Assembly: GCF_000153185.1 (NCBI RefSeq)
Contig: NZ_CH724153.1
Location: 280,530 to 344,529, forward strand
DNA length: 64,000 bases
Direction of reading: 5' to 3'
From: Reinekea blandensis MED297
Lineage (GTDB): Bacteria > Pseudomonadota > Gammaproteobacteria > Pseudomonadales > Natronospirillaceae
A model generated the notes under the pieces. It was not told where the DNA came from. It made no database searches and saw nothing but the letters and a program-made list of their open reading frames with translations. Shown here piece by piece: positions 17,154 to 25,794 of the stretch. The position numbers were made by a program, and so were the translations under genes. Within the stretch, counting starts at the first letter, position 1; the number at the start of each line of letters is the position of its first letter.

Positions 17154-18290
17154 ATGAGATCTGAAACCCTGACATTAGCCTGTGACCTGATTAAACGCCC
17201 CTCGGTAACGCCGGATGATCAGGGATGTCAGACGTTGATGGCGGATCGCTTGAAGGCCTGTGGCTTTCAAATAGAAGCTATGCGTATCGAAGATGTTGAT
17301 AACCTCTGGGCCGTGCATGGCCAGGAGGGGCCGTTGCTGGTGTTCGCGGGCCATACCGACGTCGTACCGACCGGTGACTCCAGCGCCTGGACGTACCCTC
17401 CGTTTGAACCAACTGAGCAAGACGGCATGCTGTATGGTCGAGGCGCGGCGGATATGAAAGGCAGTCTTGCAGCAATGATTGTCGCCACCGAACGCTTTGT
17501 CCGTGATTATCCGGACCATCAGGGGCGATTGGGATATCTGATCACTTCCGATGAAGAGGGCGATGCTTATCACGGTACAGTAGCGGTGATGGAGCGGCTG
17601 ACGGCAAGAGGCGAGCGCATTGACTGGGCTGTGGTCGGGGAGCCCTCGAGTACCGATCAGGTTGGCGATGTGATCAAAAATGGCCGTCGTGGTTCGATGC
17701 TGGGCTACCTGACTATCAAGGGCAAACAGGGCCATGTCGCTTATCCGCATCTGGCAAAGAACCCTGTGCATCTGGTCGCTCCGGCCATTGCTGATTTATC
17801 GACTGAAGTCTGGGATGAAGGCAATGACTTTTTCCCGGCAACCTCTTTCCAGGTTTCTAATATTAATTCTGGAACGGGCGCTTCCAATGTCATACCGGGA
17901 ACCGCCGAGATTATGTTCAGTTTCCGATTCAGCACCGAAGTGACAGCCGAAGAGCTTCAGCAACGTGCACGAACGATTCTGGATCGACACGGTTTCGACT
18001 ATGAACTGCGATTTGAAGTAAAAGGGCAGCCATTTCTGACCGATCGCGGTGCTTTGGTACAGGCGGCAGTGCAGGCGGTGACCGAAGTCACGGGTCAGGC
18101 GCCGGAACTGTCAACAGCGGGCGGGACTTCTGATGGACGATTTATTGCGCCAACCGGTGCTCAGGTGGTTGAACTGGGCCCCGTGAATCGAACCATTCAT
18201 CAGATTGACGAATGTGTTGCCAGCGCCGATCTGGATACCCTAACCGAAATGTATTACGGCATTATGGTTAACCTGTTGGCGAATCGCTGA
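17154..18290 (+). CDS. dapE: Succinyl-diaminopimelate desuccinylase
   Basis: DapE hydrolyses N-succinyl-LL-2,6-diaminopimelate to LL-DAP and succinate in the lysine/peptidoglycan pathway. It is a di-zinc M20 metallopeptidase. The 378-residue protein shows the zinc-site motifs [12 protein letters not shown] and [14 protein letters not shown], the catalytic glutamates in SDEEGDA, the GEPSSTDQ segment, and the C-terminal histidine in [10 protein letters not shown]. Length and motifs match the proteobacterial enzyme. It stands as a single gene, divergent from the two small unknowns. Confidence 0.97.
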   Translation: MRSETLTLACDLIKRPSVTPDDQGCQTLMADRLKACGFQIEAMRIEDVDNLWAVHGQEGPLLVFAGHTDVVPTGDSSAWTYPPFEPTEQDGMLYGRGAADMKGSLAAMIVATERFVRDYPDHQGRLGYLITSDEEGDAYHGTVAVMERLTARGERIDWAVVGEPSSTDQVGDVIKNGRRGSMLGYLTIKGKQGHVAYPHLAKNPVHLVAPAIADLSTEVWDEGNDFFPATSFQVSNINSGTGASNVIPGTAEIMFSFRFSTEVTAEELQQRARTILDRHGFDYELRFEVKGQPFLTDRGALVQAAVQAVTEVTGQAPELSTAGGTSDGRFIAPTGAQVVELGPVNRTIHQIDECVASADLDTLTEMYYGIMVNLLANR

Positions 18291-18298
18291 GAAGAAAC

Positions 18299-18691
18299 TT
18301 ACTCACGTCGATCTTCAAGGCTCTTAAGCTGCAGGTTAAGAGCCTGGCCACTGATCTGCACCTCATACAGACTGAAAACCAATGAAATCAGTAACAGGAT
18401 GAGTGAAGCGCCAAACAGGATGTTGGCAATAAATGCCCAATCCAAAAACAGCGCGAACATAGTGACCACGCAGAAAATAAACGCCATAACGCCAGCAACC
18501 TGCATGCGACGGATAGCGATTATTCGAATGCGCAAATGAAGAATCTGTTTGCGGATGTCAGCACTGGGGTCTTCATCGTTTTGTTTGTAAAGAGACCGGA
18601 TTAACTGGGCAATCACCAGAAAGCGATTGGTGTAGGCCAGCAACAACAGTGAAATGGCCGGAAATAACAGGGCCGGCGTGGTGATGTTCAT
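18299..18691 (-). CDS. DUF2721 family membrane protein
   Basis: A 130-residue inner-membrane protein with three hydrophobic stretches (about 5-28, 66-88 and 90-110). The N-terminal signature PALLFPAISLLLLAYTNRFL is that of DUF2721. The family's function is unknown. It ends nine bases from the dapE stop in convergent orientation, with no clear terminator between them. Confidence 0.75.
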   Translation of the reverse strand: MNITTPALLFPAISLLLLAYTNRFLVIAQLIRSLYKQNDEDPSADIRKQILHLRIRIIAIRRMQVAGVMAFIFCVVTMFALFLDWAFIANILFGASLILLLISLVFSLYEVQISGQALNLQLKSLEDRRE

Positions 18692-18900
18692 ACAGCTTTT
18701 TTACTCCCATTTCTCGGTCGCACCGTTTTAAATGCCACCCTTAAAACCTATATTGTCCCAGACAGGTGTAATTTAAAGTGTCTCTTCTGGCGATCAAATG
18801 AATCATCCGCTGAGGCAACCGTTGCCTGCTGACAGAGCATTTGAGCCCGGTTTAATGAACGGGTACTGCAGTCTTCACGGTCTGAAGAGGTGATCCAAAC

Positions 18901-19338
18901 ATGATTGAACAGATATTAGCGTTTTTTAAAGGTGAGTCTGAGACAGACGACAAACCTGCGCTGTCCGCTGAGGACGCGGCAGCCGTATTATTGATCGAAG
19001 TAATGATGGCCGACCATGATCTGGATCATCGGGAAAAAGACTGCATACAGGACATCCTGGCGCGCAGAATGTCGGTCAGTAAAAGTGATGCGGAAATCTG
19101 TGTTGAGGTTGCCATGGACCGTCAGCAGGAAACCCACGACCTCTTTGAGTTTACTCGTGTCATAAATGACACGTTCGATGAAGACCAGCGTTATGAACTG
19201 ATTGTGGACCTTTGGCGAGTCGCTTTTGCAGACGGACAATTAGACAAGTTTGAAGATCATCGAATCCGTCGGGTTTGCGACATGCTCCATCTGCACCATT
19301 CGCACTTTATCCGTGCAAAATCTGCCGCTCAACATTGA
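18901..19338 (+). CDS. TerB-like (tellurite-resistance TerB family) protein
   Basis: A 145-residue helical protein of the TerB superfamily. Typical features are the paired acidic metal-binding-like repeats ADHDLDHREKDCIQDIL (about 37-53) and ADGQLDKFEDHRIRRV (about 112-127). Despite the family name, stand-alone TerB proteins of this kind are common housekeeping genes of unknown role; no other ter genes are present, so tellurite resistance should not be inferred. The upstream 210 bases hold no gene. Confidence 0.75.
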   Translation: MIEQILAFFKGESETDDKPALSAEDAAAVLLIEVMMADHDLDHREKDCIQDILARRMSVSKSDAEICVEVAMDRQQETHDLFEFTRVINDTFDEDQRYELIVDLWRVAFADGQLDKFEDHRIRRVCDMLHLHHSHFIRAKSAAQH

Positions 19339-19585
19339 GAATTCAGGCCGTTTTGCGTCGAAAAAATGACGCTTTCAAACGCTAATGGCTGCCATAAAAG
19401 CAGGCTATGGCTTAATCGCTGTAAGAAAGCTGGATGCATGGTAAAGTATTGGCATATCTGTCCGATAGCGACAATAATTAGACTCAGGAAAAGCGCACTT
19501 GATGCCTGTCAGGCTCCGCCCTGTTGGATTATTAAACGACCTTTCCGAACTGAGTAAACCATTTACAGCTGCACGGAGAACCCTG

Positions 19586-20719
19586 GTGAAGCGTCGAGAT
19601 TTTATTAAACAGTCCCTGTCAGCATCCGCTGTCGTCGTCGGGACCGGTTATGCTTCATTTGATATGTTTCGTCGCACTCAACCCGTCGCGGAAATGACCG
19701 TGAAGGAACGGGGTCTCAGAGCTGCGGCCCGCGTGGTGGCCGATGGCAACCCGACCAGTGACGAAGCCATGCTCGACACTCTGTCGTCGGTGATTGCTGA
19801 GGCCAAACCGGAGCTGCGCGTACACTCGCGTCCGGCTCTGGCCTATGAGCAGCATAAAGCTGAACGTTTGATGGCCGAGATCCCTGCAGAAGGCATCTCG
19901 ACCTTTGCCAAAAACGAAGACGCCCCGGTTATTGAAGAAATCGTACTGTCTGATACTCGTCCAACAGGTGGTCCGGTCAGCGCGAGCGACCTGAATGAAT
20001 CGGCAGAAAGTGTTCAGGAAAAGGTTGCAAACTTTGAAGCCAACTTCCATGACGATGTTGTACTGACGGAAGAAGACTACCAGATGCTGGTGGCATCATT
20101 GGAGCGTGTGAACCGCGTACAATCCTATGTCGGTTTTGGTAACTTCAACATCCTGTCGTTCGACGATGCCTTAAAGTATGCCCGTTACTCTCCTCGAATC
20201 GGTGAGTTTACGAAGGCGGAACTTGAGTTTCTCGACAAGATGTTTCACTACGACTCAAGCCAGTTAGGCTTCTTTGGTGAAAAGGTCGTAGGTAAGCAGA
20301 CGCATGTGATCTCAGAAAAAGACGTGATTAAGATGCCTGGCACCGGGCATTATGTGTTCCGTGGTCACTCAGAGAAATTTTATAATCAGATCCGCAACGA
20401 AGTGGGTGATTCACTCATTCTGACCAGTGGCGTTCGAAACGTAATGAAGCAGTATCAGCTGTTTCTGGCAAAAACCGTCCAGGCTTCGGGTAACATGTCG
20501 CGGGCAAGTCGCTCACTGGCTCCCCCAGGGCATTCCTACCACGCGATCGGTGACTTCGACGTTGGCCAGGTTGGCGGTGGTTTGCAGAATTTTACGGCCG
20601 CCTTTGCTGAAACTGATGAGTTCAAGCGTCTGCAGGATCTCGGCTACGTGCGTATCCGCTATACGGCCGATAACCAACTGGGGGTTCGTTACGAGCCTTG
20701 GCACATTCGGGTCGTCTGA
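19586..20719 (+). CDS. Tat-exported M15-family (VanY-like) D-Ala-D-Ala carboxypeptidase
   Basis: Predicted periplasmic zinc peptidase acting on peptidoglycan stems. The N-terminus KRRDFIKQSLSASAVVVGTG is a Tat signal, which argues for the GTG start at 19586 (GGAGAA just upstream) over the TTG at 19499. The C-terminal domain (about 265-377) has the M15 zinc motif PPGHSYHAIGDFDVG (His and Asp ligands) and the catalytic/ligand pair in EPWHIRV. The region between (about 60-250) is acidic and of unknown fold. A bidirectional terminator follows. Confidence 0.8.
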   Translation: MKRRDFIKQSLSASAVVVGTGYASFDMFRRTQPVAEMTVKERGLRAAARVVADGNPTSDEAMLDTLSSVIAEAKPELRVHSRPALAYEQHKAERLMAEIPAEGISTFAKNEDAPVIEEIVLSDTRPTGGPVSASDLNESAESVQEKVANFEANFHDDVVLTEEDYQMLVASLERVNRVQSYVGFGNFNILSFDDALKYARYSPRIGEFTKAELEFLDKMFHYDSSQLGFFGEKVVGKQTHVISEKDVIKMPGTGHYVFRGHSEKFYNQIRNEVGDSLILTSGVRNVMKQYQLFLAKTVQASGNMSRASRSLAPPGHSYHAIGDFDVGQVGGGLQNFTAAFAETDEFKRLQDLGYVRIRYTADNQLGVRYEPWHIRVV

Positions 20720-20737
20720 TACAGGCCCTTACAGTAC

Positions 20738-20776
20738 AAAAAAAAGCCGGTACCCACGACAGGGACCGGCTTTTTT
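20738..20776. terminator. Bidirectional intrinsic terminator
   Basis: AAAAAAGCCGGT pairs with ACCGGCTTTTTT, and CCC/GGG extends the stem, with an A tract on the left and a T tract on the right. It lies between the convergent ends of the M15 peptidase and DAHP synthase genes and should work in both directions. Confidence 0.9.
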
Positions 20777-20808
20777 GATGTGCGACTCATACTGTTTTCT
20801 GATCCGTG

Positions 20809-22155
20809 TTACCGGCTGCCGCGCAGGTGATCGGCGATCAGAAATGCCAGCTCCAGTGCCTGGTCTGCGTTCAGTCGTGGGTCGCAATGCGTGTGGTAGC
20901 GATCAGCCAGGTCGGTTTCGGTGATCTGGAAAGCACCACCGATGCATTCGGTGACGTTTCGACCGGTCATCTCAAAGTGAACACCCCCAGCATACGTGCC
21001 TTCGGCCTGATGTATGTTGAAGAAGTCTTTCACTTCTGACAGAACCGATTCAACCGCGCGGGTTTTATAACCATTACCGGTTTTGATGGTGTTGCCATGC
21101 ATCGGATCTGAACTCCAGACAACCTGACGACCTTCTTCGGTCACCTTCCGCAACAGCGCCGGGAAATGCTCGGCAATGTTGTCGGCGCCCATGCGCACGA
21201 TCAGGTTCAAGCGACCGGCTTCGTTATTCGGGTTGAGGATGTCAATCAGTTGAATCAGCTCATCCGGATTGCTCGTTGGGCCGACTTTTAAACCCAGTGG
21301 GTTATGGATGCCACGGCAGAACTCAATGTGCGCACTGTCCAGCTGACGGGTTCGATCACCAATCCAGATCATGTGTGCGGAGCAGTCATACCAGTCACCG
21401 GTGAGACTGTCCTGTCGGGTCAGTGCCTGTTCAAATGGCAGCAGCAGACCCTCGTGTGAGGTGTAAAACTGCGTCTCCCGGATGTGTGGTGTGTTTTCCG
21501 GCGAAATACCGCACGCGCTCATAAAAGCCAGAGCGTCGTCAATTTGGTTGGCCATCGACTGATAGCGGTCACTTTGCGGGCTTTTCGCGACAAAGTTCCG
21601 GTTCCACTGATGGACTTTGTGCAAATCAGCAAGGCCACCCTGAGCGAAGGCTCGCAACAGGTTCAGTGTCGATGCCGATTGATGATAAGCCTTGAGCATT
21701 CTTGCGGGATCCGGCTCCCGGGACTCTGGTGTGAAATCGATGCCGTTGATGTTATCCCCGCGGTACGAAGGCAAGGTCACACCATCGATGGTTTCCATAT
21801 CCGCCGACCTTGGTTTGGCAAACTGACCGGCCATACGACCAACTTTTACCACCGGGCTCTGACCACCAAAGGTCAGGACGACAGCCATCTGTAACAATGC
21901 CATAAAGGTGTCACGAATATGATTGCTGTGAAACTCGCTAAAGCTTTCCGCACAGTCACCGCCTTGCAGTAAGAAGGCTTCACCGCGTGAAACTTTTGCC
22001 AGTTCTGCTTTCAGTTGCCGGGCTTCACCAGCAAAAACCAGAGGCGGTAGCTGAGACAGCTCCTGCTCAGTGGCAGAAAGGGCGGCTTGATCCTGGTATT
22101 CAGGAAGTTGTCGAATGGTTTTTTGTCGCCATGAATCCGGCGTCCAATGGGTCAT
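20809..22155 (-). CDS. Class II (plant-type) DAHP synthase
   Basis: 3-deoxy-D-arabino-heptulosonate 7-phosphate synthase condenses PEP and erythrose 4-phosphate, the entry to aromatic amino acid synthesis. The 448-residue sequence is the class II type: [11 protein letters not shown] near residues 80-90, [42 protein letters not shown] and the C-terminal [15 protein letters not shown]. This class is unrelated in sequence to AroF/G/H of E. coli, so I give no symbol. It stands alone here; no phenazine genes are nearby, so a primary-metabolism role is likely. Confidence 0.95.
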   Translation of the reverse strand: MTHWTPDSWRQKTIRQLPEYQDQAALSATEQELSQLPPLVFAGEARQLKAELAKVSRGEAFLLQGGDCAESFSEFHSNHIRDTFMALLQMAVVLTFGGQSPVVKVGRMAGQFAKPRSADMETIDGVTLPSYRGDNINGIDFTPESREPDPARMLKAYHQSASTLNLLRAFAQGGLADLHKVHQWNRNFVAKSPQSDRYQSMANQIDDALAFMSACGISPENTPHIRETQFYTSHEGLLLPFEQALTRQDSLTGDWYDCSAHMIWIGDRTRQLDSAHIEFCRGIHNPLGLKVGPTSNPDELIQLIDILNPNNEAGRLNLIVRMGADNIAEHFPALLRKVTEEGRQVVWSSDPMHGNTIKTGNGYKTRAVESVLSEVKDFFNIHQAEGTYAGGVHFEMTGRNVTECIGGAFQITETDLADRYHTHCDPRLNADQALELAFLIADHLRGSR

Positions 22156-22286
22156 GTTGAGGGTTCCAATGATGATACTGTGAGTTACGTAGAGGCTATT
22201 CTATGGATATCAACGAGCAATGCTAATGAAGAATGTGCAAAGATAAGTTGCTCTTGCTACTGAGTGCAAGCATCTTGCGTGTTGGT

Positions 22287-24671
22287 TTACAGTTTCAGTG
22301 ACGAAGAGCTCATGTCGGGGAGAGAGTTAGGTTTATTTAAGTATCTGGCAGAAAACTGCGGTCCGGAGATAGGGCGTGAATAGAAGTACCCTTGGATGAT
22401 ATCGATGTTGAACGATTGAATAAACGCTAATTGGCTGGCCGTTTCGATTCCTTCTGCCACCACAGTCATTTTCAGTCGGTCCGCCAGTTCTTTAATACTG
22501 GATAGGACTCCGATTGATGATTCGGTATCAAAATCATCGGTACTGACGAAGACGCGGTCTAATTTTAACGTATCAAACTGAAATTTTTTCAGTTGTCCCA
22601 AAGAGCTGTAGCCGGAACCAAAATCATCGAGTGCGGTTTTAAATCCAAAGTTACGAATGAGTTCCAGGTCTCGTTGAGTTTGCCGGAAGTTGCTGATCAG
22701 CTCTTCTTCGGTTACTTCAAACTCTATTTGTCTCGGCGTGATCTGGTAGCGCCACATGATGCTGCGAATATCCGCGATCAGACGCAGATCGCTCAGTTGG
22801 TTGGGGGCGATATTAATCGATGCGATCAGCTCTGGGTTATTACTTTCCTGAAGCAGCTGGCAAGCCTGTTCACAGACCCGATAGGTGATGTACTCGAGCA
22901 CCCCCTTTTCTTGTGCAACGGGAATGAAAATACCTGGTGGGATCAGTTGTTGATCAACGTCTCTTAAACGTGCGAGTGCTTCAAAGCCAATCAGTTTGCC
23001 TGTGCTGGCCTGAATTTTGGGCTGAAAGTGGGTTTCGAACCGACCAAATTCAACGCCTTCTCGCACCAGTTGTTCCAGTTTCAGCCGACGCTGTTCTTCT
23101 TCTGCTAAGTCCGAAGTGAAGATGCTGTAGCGCATTTTTCCTTCTTGCTTGGCCTGGTACATGGCCATATCGGCGTACTGAATCAGCAAAGAGGGGTCGA
23201 TGGCATCCTTGGGAAACTCCGAGATTCCGATACTGGTGCCGGTATAAAGCAACTTGTCGTGGATCTGAATGCCATTCTGAAATGCATCGATGATTCGCTG
23301 AGCCACTAACGCCGCGTGCGAGTTTGCCATCAGCACCACGGTAAACTCATCCCCCCCGAGTCGAAAGACGGCATCGTTACGAATGTTTATGCTATCCAGA
23401 GGCAGGTTTGGATCGTCACGCACAATTGACAACAGTTTTTGAGATACGGCTTTGAGCAGCGTATCACCCAGGTCATGACCATAAATATCATTCACGTTCT
23501 TAAACCCATCGAGGTCCAGGAACAAAACCGACAGTGGTTGGCTTGGGTTTACGGTGCGCTTAGCCAGTAACTCATAGAGTGCGGCGCGGTTGGGCAGTCC
23601 GGTCAGTGTATCTGTAAACGCCTGACGTTTCAGGTCGGACGAATGTTGCTTCAGGCGGGACAACATGCCATGAAACTTTTCCTTAAGTTGTCCAAACTCG
23701 TTTTGGTCATAGGCCGTCAATGCGGGATGCATATCGGCGTTCAGGTCTGATTGATCGACCAGCTCGCTGAACTGATCCAGTGGTTTCAGGATGACTTTTC
23801 TGAGGAGCAGGTAGGTGACCACAATTAAACTGAACAGTGCCAGCAGCATAATTATCAGGCTGAGTCGGTAAAACTGGCTGGTATTGCTGGTGTAGAGCTC
23901 CGGGTCCAGACTAGAACGTAACCGAAACTGATCGTTGATATCACTTTCAAGGAATCTGAAAGCTTGTTTCTCTTTTTCGGTAAAAGAGCTGTCAGCGACT
24001 GTAATCCAGCGGGTATTGCTGCCAGGCGGTGTGGGTATTCTTAAAGAGACGGCAATATTGTCGGTGCTAAGAGAGTTCAGAAGGGCCTTTAATGGCAGTG
24101 TGATTTTAATGTACGCCAGTGTGGGGTTGTCATTGGTTTGGATGAGATCTGAATACTCACGTAAAGGGGAGTAGGCTGAAATAAGATATTCCCCACTGGG
24201 CGTTCGGCCGGTCGCGAAGGTTACTTCAGAGGCGTTCAGCTCATCATGTTCCTGCAGCCGGATAAAGGTATCATCAATGTCGCGAAAGGGGACTTTTCCA
24301 TTAAAGGCGGTGATTTCCTTAAACCCATCCGGCAAGACCACCGCTATTTCTCCATAGTGTTCGCCATATTTCAGGTACCGTTGTAATACCCGGGTTAACT
24401 CGCTGTGGAAGAGCTGATATCGGATGGTTTCTGAGGCTGAAAAATATTGTCGGGTCAGTGCATTGTTGGTGATCAGATCGAGGTCCGTCTGAATGTTTGT
24501 AATTGTGTCTGACAAATAGGCGGTACTGAGCGATTGATGGCTTGTCAGTTGACTATTGATTTCTTTGTCCAGAAGTTTGGCGAGCTGAGACTCGATCAAA
24601 AATCCAAAGGTGACCATGGCTAACAGGCCCACAAAGCTCAGGTTCATCATAAACCGGGTTTGCAGTTTCAT
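22287..24671 (-). CDS. GGDEF-EAL c-di-GMP protein with periplasmic sensor (MbaA-like)
   Basis: A 794-residue inner-membrane protein. TM1 (about 10-30) and TM2 (about 270-292) enclose a periplasmic sensor domain of about 240 residues. A HAMP-like linker (RKVILKPLDQF) leads to the GGDEF domain (RLGGDEF at about 437-443, intact) and the EAL domain (EAL at about 564-566; TEEE, DDFGSGYSS, LDRVFV and AEGIET present). Both catalytic sites look intact, and I see no RxxD inhibitory site before GGDEF. The ATG at 24671 follows the stop of the PotD-like gene by two bases. This pairing and size mirror Vibrio MbaA, which is controlled by the norspermidine-binding protein NspS; the analogy is inference. Confidence 0.88.
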   Translation of the reverse strand: MKLQTRFMMNLSFVGLLAMVTFGFLIESQLAKLLDKEINSQLTSHQSLSTAYLSDTITNIQTDLDLITNNALTRQYFSASETIRYQLFHSELTRVLQRYLKYGEHYGEIAVVLPDGFKEITAFNGKVPFRDIDDTFIRLQEHDELNASEVTFATGRTPSGEYLISAYSPLREYSDLIQTNDNPTLAYIKITLPLKALLNSLSTDNIAVSLRIPTPPGSNTRWITVADSSFTEKEKQAFRFLESDINDQFRLRSSLDPELYTSNTSQFYRLSLIIMLLALFSLIVVTYLLLRKVILKPLDQFSELVDQSDLNADMHPALTAYDQNEFGQLKEKFHGMLSRLKQHSSDLKRQAFTDTLTGLPNRAALYELLAKRTVNPSQPLSVLFLDLDGFKNVNDIYGHDLGDTLLKAVSQKLLSIVRDDPNLPLDSINIRNDAVFRLGGDEFTVVLMANSHAALVAQRIIDAFQNGIQIHDKLLYTGTSIGISEFPKDAIDPSLLIQYADMAMYQAKQEGKMRYSIFTSDLAEEEQRRLKLEQLVREGVEFGRFETHFQPKIQASTGKLIGFEALARLRDVDQQLIPPGIFIPVAQEKGVLEYITYRVCEQACQLLQESNNPELIASINIAPNQLSDLRLIADIRSIMWRYQITPRQIEFEVTEEELISNFRQTQRDLELIRNFGFKTALDDFGSGYSSLGQLKKFQFDTLKLDRVFVSTDDFDTESSIGVLSSIKELADRLKMTVVAEGIETASQLAFIQSFNIDIIQGYFYSRPISGPQFSARYLNKPNSLPDMSSSSLKL

Positions 24672-24673
24672 CG

Positions 24674-25708
24674 TCAATCAACATCCAAGGTGTTAATCAG
24701 TCTCATGAGTGCGCGAATGGTTTCACGATCAGGATGTTGGTAAACGTAAAAGCTATCTGCCGACTCTGGAAACAGACGGTCGTCTTGTTGCATGGACTGG
24801 GGCAATAGCGCTATGGCTGGCTTACTGTAAGTGGCCGAGTAATGGTACTGAACATTGGCCGCGGTGACGTCGGGACGAAGGGTGAAATCCAGGAACTGGT
24901 ATGCGCCGTCAATGTGCTCACTGCGCGCGCTTATCGTCCAGAAATCGACCCATTGAATGTTGCCTCCTTTTGGAATCGTAAACGCCAGCCGGTCATCCTC
25001 TTCCATCAAAAACATGGCGTCTGAATTATAGGTGACAGCGACCAAAGCTTCCCCTTGAGCTAATTTCGTTTCATCAGCTTCCAGATCTGGCATGCCATAG
25101 GATGACACCAGTGGTTGTTGATTGATCAGTGCCTGTTCTGCCGTTTTTATGGCGTCTGTATCCGGAATAAAGGGGCGTAGGCCCTTTGCCATCAAGGCAA
25201 TCGGTAAAAGCTCTGAGACCTGTGCTGGCATTTGTACGGCACCCGCCCAGGGTGCATCATCGCGAAACAGGTCTGACCAGTGTGCGGGCGGTTGCTCCAA
25301 TTGATCTTGGCGATACAGCACACCGTAGTAGCCCCAACCGTAAGGAACGACATGGTCGACGGCGTCCTGTGCACGAAGTTGCCATTGATTTCCATGGTCA
25401 CTCAGGTGCGACAACTTGTCCGCTTGCAGCGGAATAATCCAGTTTTGAGCACGATAGGAACCGGCTTCCGCATCATCGATCAAAATGACGTCAAAACCGA
25501 AACCTTGAGTTTCGGCCATGATCTGGTCGCGTATTTCGTCATTGTCGTAATAGATGAACTCCAGCTCAATGCCGGTTTCGGACTGGAAGCGATCGGCCAT
25601 TTCGGGATCGAAGTATTCTGGCCAGGTAAAAACTCTCAGTGGTCTGTCGTCGCCCAGAACCTGAATCGACAGTGACACTAAGAGAAAGGCACAAAAGCAT
25701 CGAAGCAT
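24674..25708 (-). CDS. PotD/PotF-like periplasmic polyamine-binding protein (NspS-like)
   Basis: A 344-residue exported binding protein of the spermidine/putrescine family (signal peptide about 1-19). Family features include LRVFTWPEYFDPEMADRF, FIYYDNDEIRDQIMAETQGFGFDVILID, YGWGYYGVLYR, and the C-terminal IPKGGNIQWVDFWTI with the hinge segment. No potABC ATPase or permease genes accompany it. Instead, a GGDEF-EAL sensor gene follows two bases downstream. This suggests signalling rather than transport, as for Vibrio NspS. The ligand cannot be read from sequence by eye. Confidence 0.85.
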   Translation of the reverse strand: MLRCFCAFLLVSLSIQVLGDDRPLRVFTWPEYFDPEMADRFQSETGIELEFIYYDNDEIRDQIMAETQGFGFDVILIDDAEAGSYRAQNWIIPLQADKLSHLSDHGNQWQLRAQDAVDHVVPYGWGYYGVLYRQDQLEQPPAHWSDLFRDDAPWAGAVQMPAQVSELLPIALMAKGLRPFIPDTDAIKTAEQALINQQPLVSSYGMPDLEADETKLAQGEALVAVTYNSDAMFLMEEDDRLAFTIPKGGNIQWVDFWTISARSEHIDGAYQFLDFTLRPDVTAANVQYHYSATYSKPAIALLPQSMQQDDRLFPESADSFYVYQHPDRETIRALMRLINTLDVD

Positions 25709-25794
25709 TGAGATTACTTCTGTCAGGATGTACCGGAAGTATAGACAATGTTTCGATGCTTACAGTGGAATTGACATGAAAATCCAGTGTCTTG

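Noticed and set aside
18901..19338. Tellurite-resistance locus
   Set aside because: A single TerB-like gene without terA, terC, terD or terZ is a common housekeeping occurrence.
24674..25708. Polyamine ABC transporter
   Set aside because: No ATPase or permease genes accompany the binding protein; the coupled gene is a c-di-GMP sensor.
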